Assembly: GCA_018524345.1 (NCBI GenBank)
Contig: JADQAZ010000002.1
Coordinates: forward strand, 806,001 to 870,000
Length of the DNA: 64,000 nucleotides
Source of the DNA: Harenicola maris
Lineage (GTDB): Bacteria > Pseudomonadota > Alphaproteobacteria > Rhodobacterales > Rhodobacteraceae
Reading direction: 5' to 3'
Made by a program: the position numbers and the translations under genes. Under the pieces are notes generated by a model. That model searched no databases, was not told where the DNA came from, and worked only from the letters and a program-made list of their open reading frames with translations. Below are positions 28,914 through 37,552 of the stretch, in pieces (the stretch's first letter is position 1; every line of letters begins with the position of its first letter).

Positions 28914-30245
28914 TTAAGCGGCCTTTGGCCCGCGGCCCGGCTTGCGCCGACGACGGCCTGCGCCGCCCGCTGGCTTGCCCGGTGCACCGCCGCCCGGCTT
29001 GCCCGGCCCGCCGCCACGGCGGCCCTGACCCTGCGGCCGGCCTCCGCCGCCGCCGCCACCACCACCACCACCGCCGCCGCGACGGCGGCGTGGTTTCGGC
29101 TCGTCAATCTCGCCCATCCACGGGTTGCCCGAGGCCACGGGAAGCTCAAGCTTCATGACCTTCTGGACCGCCTTCAACATGCCCATCTCGTCCTGCGCAC
29201 AAAAGGCCACGGCCCGGCCAGAGGCCCCGGCCCGCGCCGTGCGGCCAATGCGGTGCACAAAGTTATCGGGCACATTCGGCAGGTCGTAGTTGTAGACAAA
29301 GCGCACATCTGGAATGTCGATCCCCCGCGCGGCCACATCGGTGGCCACAAGGATCTTGGCCTCGCCAGCCTTGAAAGCCTCCAGCGCGCGGTTGCGCTGG
29401 CCTTGGCTCTTGTTGCCATGGATGCTCTCGGCGGCAAAACCTGCGGCGACGAGGTTCTTTTTCAGGCGCTCGGCCCCGTGTTTGGTGCGCGAAAAGACAA
29501 GCGCGAGCTCGTTCTTGTGCTCGCCCAGAAGCTTTTTCAACAGGGTGGTTTTCTCGCCCTGATCAATGAAATGCACGCATTGGGTGATCTTGTCCGCGAC
29601 CTTGCCGGGAGGGGAGACTTCGATCCGCTCCGGATCGTTCAGGAATTTGCCTGCGATCTCGCTCATCAGCTTGGGCATGGTGGCCGAGAACAGCAGGGTC
29701 TGCCGCCCCTCGGGCAACATCGCGGCGATCTTGCGCAGGGTATGGATAAAGCCCAGATCGAGCATCTGGTCGGCCTCGTCGAGGACGAGGAATTTGGTTT
29801 GGTCCAGCGTCACGGCGCGGCGTTCGATCAGGTCCATCAAACGGCCGGGTGTGGCGACGAGGATATCGGTGCCGCGTGCCAGACGGTTGGCCTGTGCATT
29901 GATCGAGGCGCCGCCCACAACCATGCCGACCTTGATATGCGCCTTGCCTACATAGAGCACGAGGTTGTCGTGAATCTGTTTCGCCAATTCGCGGGTCGGG
30001 GCCAGAACAAGGCCGCGCACGGTCTTTGGCTCCGGCTTGGTGCCTGCGCTGAGCATCAGCTGCGCGAGGGGCAGGCCGAAGGCGGCGGTTTTGCCGGTGC
30101 CTGTCTGGGCAAGGCCCATGATGTCGCGGCCCGTCAGGGCGACGGGAATCGCACGGGTCTGGATCGGGGTGGGTTGGGTGATGCCCGCTTCGGTCAGGCG
30201 GTCAACGAGGCGCTCGGTCAGGCCAAGCGATAGAAAATCAGTCAA
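28914..30245 (-). CDS. DEAD-box ATP-dependent RNA helicase (RhlE-like)
   Basis: A 443-residue helicase with the Q motif (TQPTPIQT), motif I AQTGTGKT (residues 46-53), motif II DEAD, motif III SAT and motif VI HRIGRTAR. The last 60 residues are an Arg/Gly tail including 12-13 consecutive Gly, encoded by a GGN repeat (about 29045-29085 on the plus strand), typical of RNA-binding tails in RhlE-type enzymes. It probably remodels ribosomal or mRNA structures. The gene has an unusually long 5' gap that may be a regulatory leader. Confidence 0.93.
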   Translation of the reverse strand: MTDFLSLGLTERLVDRLTEAGITQPTPIQTRAIPVALTGRDIMGLAQTGTGKTAAFGLPLAQLMLSAGTKPEPKTVRGLVLAPTRELAKQIHDNLVLYVGKAHIKVGMVVGGASINAQANRLARGTDILVATPGRLMDLIERRAVTLDQTKFLVLDEADQMLDLGFIHTLRKIAAMLPEGRQTLLFSATMPKLMSEIAGKFLNDPERIEVSPPGKVADKITQCVHFIDQGEKTTLLKKLLGEHKNELALVFSRTKHGAERLKKNLVAAGFAAESIHGNKSQGQRNRALEAFKAGEAKILVATDVAARGIDIPDVRFVYNYDLPNVPDNFVHRIGRTARAGASGRAVAFCAQDEMGMLKAVQKVMKLELPVASGNPWMGEIDEPKPRRRRGGGGGGGGGGGGGRPQGQGRRGGGPGKPGGGAPGKPAGGAGRRRRKPGRGPKAA

Positions 30246-30597
30246 ATCATATCCTTCAAGGCGCGGCCATTGCGGCGCGCCCGATTGTTCTGTTTGAGGT
30301 GGGGCAAACTTGGGCCGCCACTCGCAAAGTTCCGCGTCAGGGTTGCATCCGGCCCGAATTGGCGAGGGTGCGTCTGATGCGGTGGACCCCTGCGTGAGGT
30401 GGGCACCGTTGGGCCAAATGGCCCTTTGTTGTGATGTCAGCGGCCCCTTTGGGCGGATAAACCGCCTGCCTCACGCGGGCAGGGCGCTGTCTGACTAGAG
30501 GTCAGATGGGGGTATTCGGTTGAAAAGTCAAAGGGTTTCTGCGGCGCAGCGCGCAGAGCGGCTATGCACCGCCGATGAGGGGCCTGTCGTGCAGGGC
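30246..30597 (-). promoter_or_regulatory. 350-bp gap, likely helicase promoter and long leader
   Basis: No credible gene is present. A possible -35 TTGACT (30526-30531, minus strand) with a weak -10 CATCTG after 17 bp would leave a leader of about 250 nt before the helicase start. DEAD-box helicase mRNAs often have long regulated leaders, but I did not identify a specific fold. Confidence 0.3.
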
Positions 30598-30897
30598 CTA
30601 TTCCGGCGCAGGGCGCGGGCCGAGGATCAGCTCCGCCATCACGTCCCAACGCTCTGTCTTGGTCAGGGTGCCGGGGGAATAGCCGTCGCCAAAGGCGGCG
30701 TTCAGTTCCTTGTCATTGCATTTTTCATCAAAGGCCACGCCCGCCTGTTGCAAGGCCCGCGCCATTTCCCAAGCGAATTTCGACTCGCCCATGGAGGTGC
30801 GGTTGCGCGAATGCAGGATCAGCCCGAGCTGCAGGCAAATCTTGCGCAGCTCCTGCGGGCTTTGAAAGCTCAGATCGCGCGGCGCGTCCCTAGACAC
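30598..30897 (-). CDS. Hypothetical protein downstream of sdhB
   Basis: A 99-residue soluble protein with the region [20 protein letters not shown] and a C-terminal [17 protein letters not shown]. No known motif. Its start overlaps the sdhB stop by 8 bp, so it is translationally coupled to sdhB, which argues that it is real. No function can be assigned. Confidence 0.62.
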   Translation of the reverse strand: MSRDAPRDLSFQSPQELRKICLQLGLILHSRNRTSMGESKFAWEMARALQQAGVAFDEKCNDKELNAAFGDGYSPGTLTKTERWDVMAELILGPRPAPE

Positions 30898-31666
30898 GTT
30901 CGACCAACATCTGCTTGAGCGAGGCGATCGCCTTGGCGGGGTTCAACCCCTTGGGGCAGGTCTTGGTGCAGTTCATGATGGTGTGACAGCGATAGAGTTT
31001 GAAGCTGTCCTCAAGGTCATCGAGCCGCTCTGTCCGGGCCTGATCGCGGCTGTCGATCGTCCAGCGATAGGCATGAAGCAGCGCCGCAGGGCCGAGGTAT
31101 TCATCGCCATTCCACCAGTAGCTGGGGCAGGCGGTGGAGCAAGAGGCGCACATCACGCATTCATAGAGCCCGTCGAGCTTTTCACGGTCCTCGATGGATT
31201 GCTTCCATTCCTTGGCCGGACGCTCTGTCTTGGTTTCAAGCCATGGCATGATGCTGGCGTGTTGGGCGTAGAAATTCGTCAGGTCGGGGATCAGGTCCTT
31301 GACCACGGGCATGTGGGGCAGGGGGTAGATCTTGATCGTGCCCTTCACCTCGTCCATGCCATAGATACAGGCCAGAGTGTTGATCCCGTCGATGTTCATC
31401 GCGCAGGAGCCGCAAATCCCCTCGCGGCAGGAGCGGCGGAAGGTCAGCGTCGGGTCAATTTCGTTCTTGATCTTGATCAGCGCGTCCAAAATCATCGGGC
31501 CGCAGGTGTTCATATCAACAAAATAGGTGTCGCGGCGCGGTGTCTCGCCACTGTCGGGATCAAAACGGTAGATCACGAAGGTCCGCATGTTGGATGTGTC
31601 GCTTGGCTTGGGCCATGTTTTTCCCACCGTCATGCGGGAATTTTTGGGCAGAGCGAATTCAACCAT
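30890..31666 (-). CDS. sdhB: Succinate dehydrogenase iron-sulfur subunit
   Basis: A 258-residue SdhB that wires SdhA to the quinone site through three iron-sulfur clusters: 2Fe-2S (CREGICGSC plus a later Cys), 4Fe-4S ([12 protein letters not shown]) and 3Fe-4S ([17 protein letters not shown]). All ligands are intact. It is complete and on the same strand as sdhCDA, but about 20 kb away, with the mdh/suc/lpd block between them. A small lipoprotein gene precedes it and a coupled hypothetical gene follows. Confidence 0.97.
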   Translation of the reverse strand: MVEFALPKNSRMTVGKTWPKPSDTSNMRTFVIYRFDPDSGETPRRDTYFVDMNTCGPMILDALIKIKNEIDPTLTFRRSCREGICGSCAMNIDGINTLACIYGMDEVKGTIKIYPLPHMPVVKDLIPDLTNFYAQHASIMPWLETKTERPAKEWKQSIEDREKLDGLYECVMCASCSTACPSYWWNGDEYLGPAALLHAYRWTIDSRDQARTERLDDLEDSFKLYRCHTIMNCTKTCPKGLNPAKAIASLKQMLVERV

Positions 31667-31696
31667 AGCTAGCGTCCTTTTTGGGCCTACGTGGCA

Positions 31697-31722
31697 AGGT
31701 ATATCTTGATGCGAGGTATATC
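31697..31722. repeat. Direct repeat AGGTATATC upstream of sdhB
   Basis: AGGTATATC occurs at 31697-31705 and 31714-31722, 17 bp apart, in the gap just before sdhB. On the minus strand each copy reads GATATACCT, which includes a TATACC hexamer resembling a -10 element. It may be part of an sdhB promoter or operator. Confidence 0.35.
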
Positions 31723-31800
31723 ACGCCTGTCGCCCGCGCCAATGGCATCAGGGCAATTTGGCGGCGAAACCGGCAACTTTTTTTCAAGCGCGGGTTGGTC

Positions 31801-32028
31801 TTAGTCGCCGTAAAGGGAGGATTGGATCGTGCTGCCGGTGGAGAGGAAGGCCAAGGCGCGCTGTTGCTGCTCGACCGACATGGTTTCCCACAGGGCGCGA
31901 TCACCCGGAAGCTCGGCCACATAGCCGGAGGGGAAGGGGATTTTCCCCTGTGCCGCGTTCGGATCGGCGCATGCGCCAAGGGTAAGAAGTGTGACTGCTG
32001 CGAGGCCCAAGATATGACGCTGTTTCAT
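31801..32028 (-). CDS. Small lipoprotein upstream of sdhB
   Basis: A 75-residue protein with a lipobox (LLTLGAC, Cys20) after MKQRHILGLAAVTLLTL. The mature part of about 55 residues (KIPFPSGYVAELPGDRALW) has no known domain. It is predicted to be anchored in a membrane and exposed to the periplasm. It lies 134 bp upstream of sdhB on the same strand. Confidence 0.7.
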   Translation of the reverse strand: MKQRHILGLAAVTLLTLGACADPNAAQGKIPFPSGYVAELPGDRALWETMSVEQQQRALAFLSTGSTIQSSLYGD

Positions 32029-32136
32029 AGACGCGTTCTTTCCGTTTGACTGCCCGGAATGTCCGGTATCTGGTTAATATCAAAATTGCCCCCGCCCGCC
32101 AAGCGGGCAAAGGCCAAAAATCCCAAACCCGTTGCC

Positions 32137-32844
32137 CTAATTGGCAAAGGCCGATTGCAGGGCAATTTCCACCATATCGCCAAAGCTGCGCTCGCGGTCC
32201 TCTGCGGGCAGGGCCTCGCCGGTTTGCAGGTGGTCGGAAATGGTCAAAACGGCCAGAGCGCGGCGGCCATGGCGGGCGGCGAGGGTGTAAAGCTCGGCGG
32301 CTTCCATTTCCACGGCGAGAATACCGTGGCGGGTCATTTGCTCGTTCAGGTCGGGGCGCTCGTCATAGAACACGTCGGAGGAATAAATCCCGCCAACATG
32401 GGGCGTCAGGCCCTTGCCCAGCGCGGCCTGATGGGCCGCATGCAGCAGGCCCCAATCGGCGCAGGGGGCGTAATTCAATTCCTTCATGATCCCGCGCGAG
32501 GGGGTCGACAGGGTGGTGGAGGTCATGGCCAAAACCACATCGCGGACCTTGACCTGCGGCTGCATTCCGCCCGCCGATCCGATGCGGATCAGGGTTTGCA
32601 CGCCGAATTGGGAAATCAGTTCATTGGCGTAAATCGACAGGGAGGGCATCCCCATGCCAGAGCCCTGAATGGTGACGCGATTGCCCTTCCACATTCCGGT
32701 AAAGCCAAGCATCCCGCGCACTTCGTTGATGCATTTCGCATCTTCCAGAAATGTTTCCGCCGCCCATTTGGCCCGCAGGGGGTCGCCCGGCATCAAAACA
32801 GTTTCGGCAATATCGCCGGGGTTTGCCCCGATATGGATGGTCAT
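32137..32844 (-). CDS. deoD: Purine-nucleoside phosphorylase, DeoD type
   Basis: A 235-residue hexameric-type phosphorylase that splits purine (deoxy)nucleosides with phosphate into base and (deoxy)ribose-1-phosphate. Landmarks: [20 protein letters not shown] at the start, [24 protein letters not shown] and the nucleoside-site segment [20 protein letters not shown] carries the catalytic Asp. No other deo gene is adjacent. Confidence 0.95.
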   Translation of the reverse strand: MTIHIGANPGDIAETVLMPGDPLRAKWAAETFLEDAKCINEVRGMLGFTGMWKGNRVTIQGSGMGMPSLSIYANELISQFGVQTLIRIGSAGGMQPQVKVRDVVLAMTSTTLSTPSRGIMKELNYAPCADWGLLHAAHQAALGKGLTPHVGGIYSSDVFYDERPDLNEQMTRHGILAVEMEAAELYTLAARHGRRALAVLTISDHLQTGEALPAEDRERSFGDMVEIALQSAFAN

Positions 32845-32932
32845 TCACGCTCTCCTTGAAATCTGATGGCCCCGGCCGCTTGGCCTGAGTATGCTTTGGG
32901 CGAATAATGCGGGCAAGCCAAGGACGCGCAAG

Positions 32933-33472
32933 GTGATTTCACGACTTTTCTGGGCCATGGCCGCTGCGTTCCTCGGCTTTTCCGATGCGGGTGCCCAATC
33001 GGCGCGCGAGGTGGCGGCGATCAAACAGGTCTTTGCCAAGGTGCAGCCGAAATCCTTTGCCGCGAACCGCGAATACTGCGGCTATATCGGCTGGTCCCGC
33101 GATGGCACGCTTGCCGTCAGCCGGATGAAACGGGGCCGCACCGATCAATGCCGCCCGCCGCGCGCGCGGCATTTGCATATCATCGCAAGCTGGCACACTC
33201 ACGCGGCCTATGACCCCGAGGCCCTGTCAGAGGTGCCCTCGGTCACGGATATTCTGGCCGATGCGGATGAGGGAATTGACGGATACCTTGCCACGCCCGG
33301 CGGCAGGCTCTGGTATATTGATACGACGGATATGGAGGTGACTCAGCTTTGCGGTCTTGGCTGTCTGCCCCGTGATCCCGCCTTTTTGCAGGGCAGCGAG
33401 GGGCCCATTTTGCAAAGCTATTCCTACCGGGATCTTCTGCGCCGCGAAAATGAAATCACGGCGCAGAATTAA
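32933..33472 (+). CDS. Secreted DUF4329 protein with a JAMM-like motif
   Basis: A 179-residue protein starting at GTG 32933, which begins a signal peptide ending near DAGA; an ATG at 32891 would add a hydrophilic extension in front of the signal. The DUF4329 core includes REYCGYIGW, ASWHTHAAYD and TPGGRLWYIDT. Within it, H88-T-H90 and S103-x-x-D106 with an upstream Glu resemble the zinc ligands of JAB/JAMM hydrolases, with a longer spacing than classical JAMM. It is probably periplasmic. The substrate is unknown. Confidence 0.75.
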   Translation: MISRLFWAMAAAFLGFSDAGAQSAREVAAIKQVFAKVQPKSFAANREYCGYIGWSRDGTLAVSRMKRGRTDQCRPPRARHLHIIASWHTHAAYDPEALSEVPSVTDILADADEGIDGYLATPGGRLWYIDTTDMEVTQLCGLGCLPRDPAFLQGSEGPILQSYSYRDLLRRENEITAQN

Positions 33473-33487
33473 TCAGGACCTTTTGGC

Positions 33488-33820
33488 CTAAATTGCCATA
33501 TCCTCAAGGTTCTTGCCGGCACCCAGTGCATCAATAACCCACTGCGGGCGGCGGCCACGGCCGGTCCATGTCTGGTCCGGATTGGCCGGGTTTTTGTATT
33601 TCGCTTTACCGATAGGTCCGGCGGCTTTCGCGCGTTTTTTGCGCCCGGTTTTGCCACCAACCAAATCATCAAGGCTTACGCCATAAGCTGCGGCGGCCTT
33701 CTCGGCGGCGGCTTTCGCAGCCTCAAGATCCTTCGCGGCGAGCTTGTCCAGCTGCACCACAATCTGCTCTTGTAGTTTCTCCAACTCTTTACGAGTCATC
33801 CCCTTTAGAGAGACTTTCAT
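33488..33820 (-). CDS. hvrA: H-NS family nucleoid protein (HvrA-like)
   Basis: A 110-residue protein with an N-terminal coiled-coil oligomerisation region (TRKELEKLQEQIVVQLDKLA) and the C-terminal H-NS DNA-binding motif TWTGRGRRPQWV. HvrA-type proteins of Rhodobacter bind curved AT-rich DNA and modulate photosynthesis and nitrogen genes. ATG 33820 (MKVSLKGM) is preferred over upstream in-frame starts because the coiled coil begins there. The gap upstream is AT-rich, consistent with autoregulation. Confidence 0.88.
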   Translation of the reverse strand: MKVSLKGMTRKELEKLQEQIVVQLDKLAAKDLEAAKAAAEKAAAAYGVSLDDLVGGKTGRKKRAKAAGPIGKAKYKNPANPDQTWTGRGRRPQWVIDALGAGKNLEDMAI

Positions 33821-34008
33821 TCTATTCCCCTTGTTTAAGCGTATGCAGGCCCAGTGAGTGAGTGGCGCTGTATACATGTCGTTTTGTAGGCCGCATACTG
33901 GGGAAAAGTGAACCAAAAAACAACATTTCCCGAGGGTTGCGGTGCTGTAAACGAAATTTAGCCGTAAATTGTCAACAACTGCTGAACTTGTAGGCGGGAA
34001 TTTTGGCT

Positions 34009-35961
34009 TTATTGGGGGGTTGCTAATGAAATGACGTCTTTCATGATCCGGTTCAGTTCAAAATCCTTCGGCGTATATACGCCGGCCACGCCCATTTCCC
34101 GCAGGGCGAGGGCATCTTCGTCGGGAATAATTCCGCCAACAATCACCGGAACGCTTTGCATCTCTTCGCTTTGCAAAAGGGACATGACCTCTTTGATCAG
34201 TGGAATGTGCGAGCCGGACAGAATAGACAATCCGATGACATGTGCATTTTCCTCTTTCGCGGCGCGAATAATTTGGTCCGGCGTCAGGCGAATACCTTCA
34301 TAGGCAATATCCATTCCGCAATCGCGGGCGCGGCAGGCGATTTGTTCGGCGCCATTGGAATGGCCATCAAGGCCGGGCTTGCCAATCAAAAGCTTTAACC
34401 GGCGGCCCAGACTGTCCGAGGCCAGATCAACCGCATTGCGCAATTCGTCCAGATTTTCGGTGCGGTTCGAGGGCGCCGCCGAAACGCCGGTGGGGCCGCG
34501 ATATTCGCCAAAGACAGCGCGCATTTCCCCCGCCCATTCCCCCGTTGTCACCCCCGCCTTTGCGGCGGCGATGGAGGGCGGCATGATATTCGCGCCGCTT
34601 TTCGCGGCCTCGCGAAGGGCCTGCAGCGCGGATTTCACCGCCCCTGCATCGCGCCCTTTGCGCCAGTCATTCAGGCGTGCAATTTGTTCTGCCTCTACCC
34701 CCGGATCGACCACCATGATCCCGCCGTCTCCGGCGGTCAGGGGCGATGCTTCGCCGTCCTGATACCGGTTCACGCCGACAACAACGGTCTCGCCGTCCTC
34801 GATCCGGCCAAGCCGTTCGGAATTGCTCTCGACCAAGCGCGATTTCATATAATCAATCGCCCCCATTGCGCCGCCCATTGCATCCAGATTGGCCAATTCC
34901 GCCCGCGCGCCCTCTTTCAGGGCGGCGACTTTGCGTTCGATCGCGGGATTGCCGTCAAACAAATCCTCGTATTCCAGAAGGTCCGTTTCCAGCGCCAGAA
35001 TTTGCTGCATCCGCAAAGACCATTGCTGGTCCCATGGGCGGGGCAATCCCAAGGCCTCGTTCCATGCGGGCAGTTGCACCGCGCGGGCGCGGGCATTTTT
35101 CGAAAGGGTCACGGCCAGCATTTCGATCAGAATACGGTAGACGTTATTTTCCGGCTGTTGCTCTGTCAGGCCAAGGGAATTGACCTGCACGCCATAGCGG
35201 AAACGGCGGTATTTCGGATCGCTCACCCCGTAGCGGGTCTCGCAAATCTCGTCCCACATCTCGGAGAAAGCCCGCATTTTGCAAAGCTCGGTGACAAAGC
35301 GAATGCCCGCATTCACAAAGAAGGAAATCCGCCCGACCATAACGGGGAAATCCTCGGGCGATACTTTGCCCTGCAGGTCGTCCAATACGGCGGTGGCGGT
35401 TGCGAGGGCAAAGGAAAGCTCCTGCTCCGGCGTCGCGCCCGCTTCTTGCAAATGATAGGAGCAGACATTCATCGGGTTCCATTTCGGAACGTTTTCCATG
35501 CAATAGGCGGCCACATCCGTAATCAACCGCAAGGAGGGTTCGGGTGGCAGAATATAGGTGCCGCGCGACAGGTATTCCTTGATCAGATCGTTTTGAACCG
35601 TGCCCTGCAGGGCCCGCGTATCGGCGCCCTGTTCCTCTGCCACAGCGATATAAAGGGCCAAAAGCCATGGCGCCGTCGCGTTGATCGTCATCGAGGTGTT
35701 CATTTGCTCCAGCGGAATATCCGCGAAGAGCGCGCGCATATCGCCCAGATGGGTCACCGGCACGCCCACCTTACCCACCTCGCCGCGGGCCAGAACATGG
35801 TCGCTGTCATATCCCGTTTGCGTCGGCAGGTCGAAAGCCACGCTAAGCCCCGTCTGCCCCTTGGCAAGGTTTCCGCGATACAGGGCATTGGACGCAGCAG
35901 CCGTGGAATGCCCCGCATAGGTGCGGAACAGCCAAGGGCGGGGTTTTGGGGTCTCTGACAT
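34009..35961 (-). CDS. ecm: (2R)-ethylmalonyl-CoA mutase
   Basis: A 650-residue adenosylcobalamin-dependent mutase that rearranges ethylmalonyl-CoA to methylsuccinyl-CoA. Landmarks are RPWLFRTYAGHSTAAASNAL, the barrel motif SVAFDLPTQTGYDSDH and the cobalamin-binding GLDGHSNGAEQIA with its axial His near the start of the C-terminal domain. The length and single-chain architecture fit Ecm rather than the longer methylmalonyl-CoA mutase large subunit. Crotonyl-CoA carboxylase/reductase is encoded close by, on the other side of a divergent acyltransferase gene, which strongly supports Ecm. Confidence 0.92.
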   Translation of the reverse strand: MSETPKPRPWLFRTYAGHSTAAASNALYRGNLAKGQTGLSVAFDLPTQTGYDSDHVLARGEVGKVGVPVTHLGDMRALFADIPLEQMNTSMTINATAPWLLALYIAVAEEQGADTRALQGTVQNDLIKEYLSRGTYILPPEPSLRLITDVAAYCMENVPKWNPMNVCSYHLQEAGATPEQELSFALATATAVLDDLQGKVSPEDFPVMVGRISFFVNAGIRFVTELCKMRAFSEMWDEICETRYGVSDPKYRRFRYGVQVNSLGLTEQQPENNVYRILIEMLAVTLSKNARARAVQLPAWNEALGLPRPWDQQWSLRMQQILALETDLLEYEDLFDGNPAIERKVAALKEGARAELANLDAMGGAMGAIDYMKSRLVESNSERLGRIEDGETVVVGVNRYQDGEASPLTAGDGGIMVVDPGVEAEQIARLNDWRKGRDAGAVKSALQALREAAKSGANIMPPSIAAAKAGVTTGEWAGEMRAVFGEYRGPTGVSAAPSNRTENLDELRNAVDLASDSLGRRLKLLIGKPGLDGHSNGAEQIACRARDCGMDIAYEGIRLTPDQIIRAAKEENAHVIGLSILSGSHIPLIKEVMSLLQSEEMQSVPVIVGGIIPDEDALALREMGVAGVYTPKDFELNRIMKDVISLATPQ

Positions 35962-36089
35962 GAGGAATCCTCGCTGCGTAATTTTATTTCACACGTGGAT
36001 CAATATTCGACACTTTCGAATAGGTCAACTCGCTGCGTTGCGGCATGGGCGGATTTACCTCCGCAGCCACACCTGACACTGTGTCTCCT

Positions 36090-37427
36090 ATGTATATTCC
36101 TGTCTGGGCCTTCATCATTCTTATCGGTTTTGCCCTTTGGGCGGCGCTCGACAGGGTTCTTTTGCCTTCTGTCCGCTGGTTCTTTCGCCGCAGGCTGGAA
36201 CGGGCGGTCGAACAGTTGAACGAGCGTCTGCCCCTCAAGATCCAGCCCTTCAAGCTCGCCCGCCGCTACGACATGGTGCAGCGTCTGATCTACGATCCCG
36301 AGGTCCTCGACGCCGTGGTCCAGCACGCGGCAGAGGAGGGCGTCCCCGAAAGCGTCGCTTTTGAGCGCGCCCGCCGCTATGCCCGCGAAACCGTGCCCGC
36401 CTTTTCCGCCGCCGCCTATTTCGGCGTGGGCACCCGCGGGGCGCGGTGGCTGGCGCGGGGGCTTTACCGGGTGCGGGTGGGCTATGTCGATCAGGACGGG
36501 CTGTCCAAGCTTGACCCCGAGGCGACGGTGATCTTTGTGATGAACCACCGGTCCAACATGGACTACGTGCTGGTGACCTATCTGGTCTCCTCGCGCTCTG
36601 CGCTCTCCTATGCGGTGGGGGAATGGGCGCGGGGCTGGCCGCTTCGGGTGCTGATCCGCTCCATGGGGGCCTATTTCATCCGCCGCAAATCGCGCAATGC
36701 GCTCTATCGCAAGGTGCTGGCCCGCTATGTGCAGCTGGCCACCAAGGGCGGCGTGACGCAGGCCATGTTCCCCGAAGGCGGGCTGAGCCTTGATGGCAAG
36801 CTCGCTCCGCCCAAGATGGGCCTGCTGAACTACATCGCAGAGGCCGATGTGGGCGAGCGTCCGGTGGTCTTTGTCCCTGTCGCCCTGTCCTATGACCGCG
36901 TGCTGGAGGACCGCATCCTGATCGAGGCCAGCCAGGCAGGCACCCGCCGCTTCCGCGCCCGCCTTTCTGTGGTGGGCGGCTTTGTGCTGCGGCAGATGTG
37001 GCTGCGCCTTCGCGGGAAATTCTACCGCTTCGGCTATGCCTCCGTCAGCTTTGGCGAGCCTCTCTCGCGCGACGGCTACGAGGCCAACACCAAGGGCTTG
37101 GCAAAAGAGCTGATGACACGCATCGCCCGCGTCATGCCCGTCTTGCCCGTGCCCTTGGTGGCAGAGGCCCTGCTCGCCGCCGATGGCCCGCTGACAGAGG
37201 CGGAGCTGACCGCCCGCATTGCCGAACGGGTCGCGGGCCTGAAGGAAAACGGCGCTCATATCCACATCCCGCGCGACGATCCCGCCTACGGGGTGGAGGT
37301 CGGCCTGCGGATGCTGCGCCTGCGACAGGTTCTGAAGGAGGAGGGCGGCACAGTGGCATTTCACCCGCAAGAGGCTGATCTGCTTCGGTTTTATGCCAAT
37401 TCCGTGCCGCAGCTGGAAGGGCTTTGA
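36090..37427 (+). CDS. Lysophospholipid/glycerol-3-phosphate acyltransferase family protein
   Basis: A 445-residue protein with an N-terminal membrane helix (YIPVWAFIILIGFALWAAL) and the acyltransferase blocks MNHRSNMDY (H153, D158 of the HX4D motif) and FPEGGLS. It is much longer than PlsC and closer to PlsB-like enzymes, so it may acylate glycerol-3-phosphate or a lysolipid at the inner membrane. ATG 36090 is preferred over an upstream in-frame ATG at 36045 because the helix begins there. It sits between ecm and ccr. Confidence 0.85.
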   Translation: MYIPVWAFIILIGFALWAALDRVLLPSVRWFFRRRLERAVEQLNERLPLKIQPFKLARRYDMVQRLIYDPEVLDAVVQHAAEEGVPESVAFERARRYARETVPAFSAAAYFGVGTRGARWLARGLYRVRVGYVDQDGLSKLDPEATVIFVMNHRSNMDYVLVTYLVSSRSALSYAVGEWARGWPLRVLIRSMGAYFIRRKSRNALYRKVLARYVQLATKGGVTQAMFPEGGLSLDGKLAPPKMGLLNYIAEADVGERPVVFVPVALSYDRVLEDRILIEASQAGTRRFRARLSVVGGFVLRQMWLRLRGKFYRFGYASVSFGEPLSRDGYEANTKGLAKELMTRIARVMPVLPVPLVAEALLAADGPLTEAELTARIAERVAGLKENGAHIHIPRDDPAYGVEVGLRMLRLRQVLKEEGGTVAFHPQEADLLRFYANSVPQLEGL

Positions 37428-37552
37428 AAATCCACTAAGAAATAAAATTACAAAAATTGCCCCGATATGGGTTGCATAGTTTCGCAATGAAATCTAATCC
37501 TCTCATCGAACGCCCCGCGATTCTGCGGCGCGGCATTTTTGATGGAGGTTAC

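Noticed and set aside
28995-29100. GC-rich triplet repeat, considered as a repeat element or CRISPR-like array
   Set aside because: It encodes the Gly/Arg-rich tail of the DEAD-box helicase; the period is 3 bp and there are no spacers.
30310-30498. Short ORFs in the gap upstream of the helicase
   Set aside because: No ribosome-binding sites, atypical composition, and overlapping alternatives on both strands.
36004-36022. TATTCG-N7-CGAATA inverted repeat between ecm and the acyltransferase gene
   Set aside because: Short arms and no second copy; I could not separate it from chance in an AT-rich promoter region.
37481-37500. TTGC/GCAA dyad upstream of ccr as a regulator site
   Set aside because: Only four matching bases per arm, so expected by chance; not listed as a feature.
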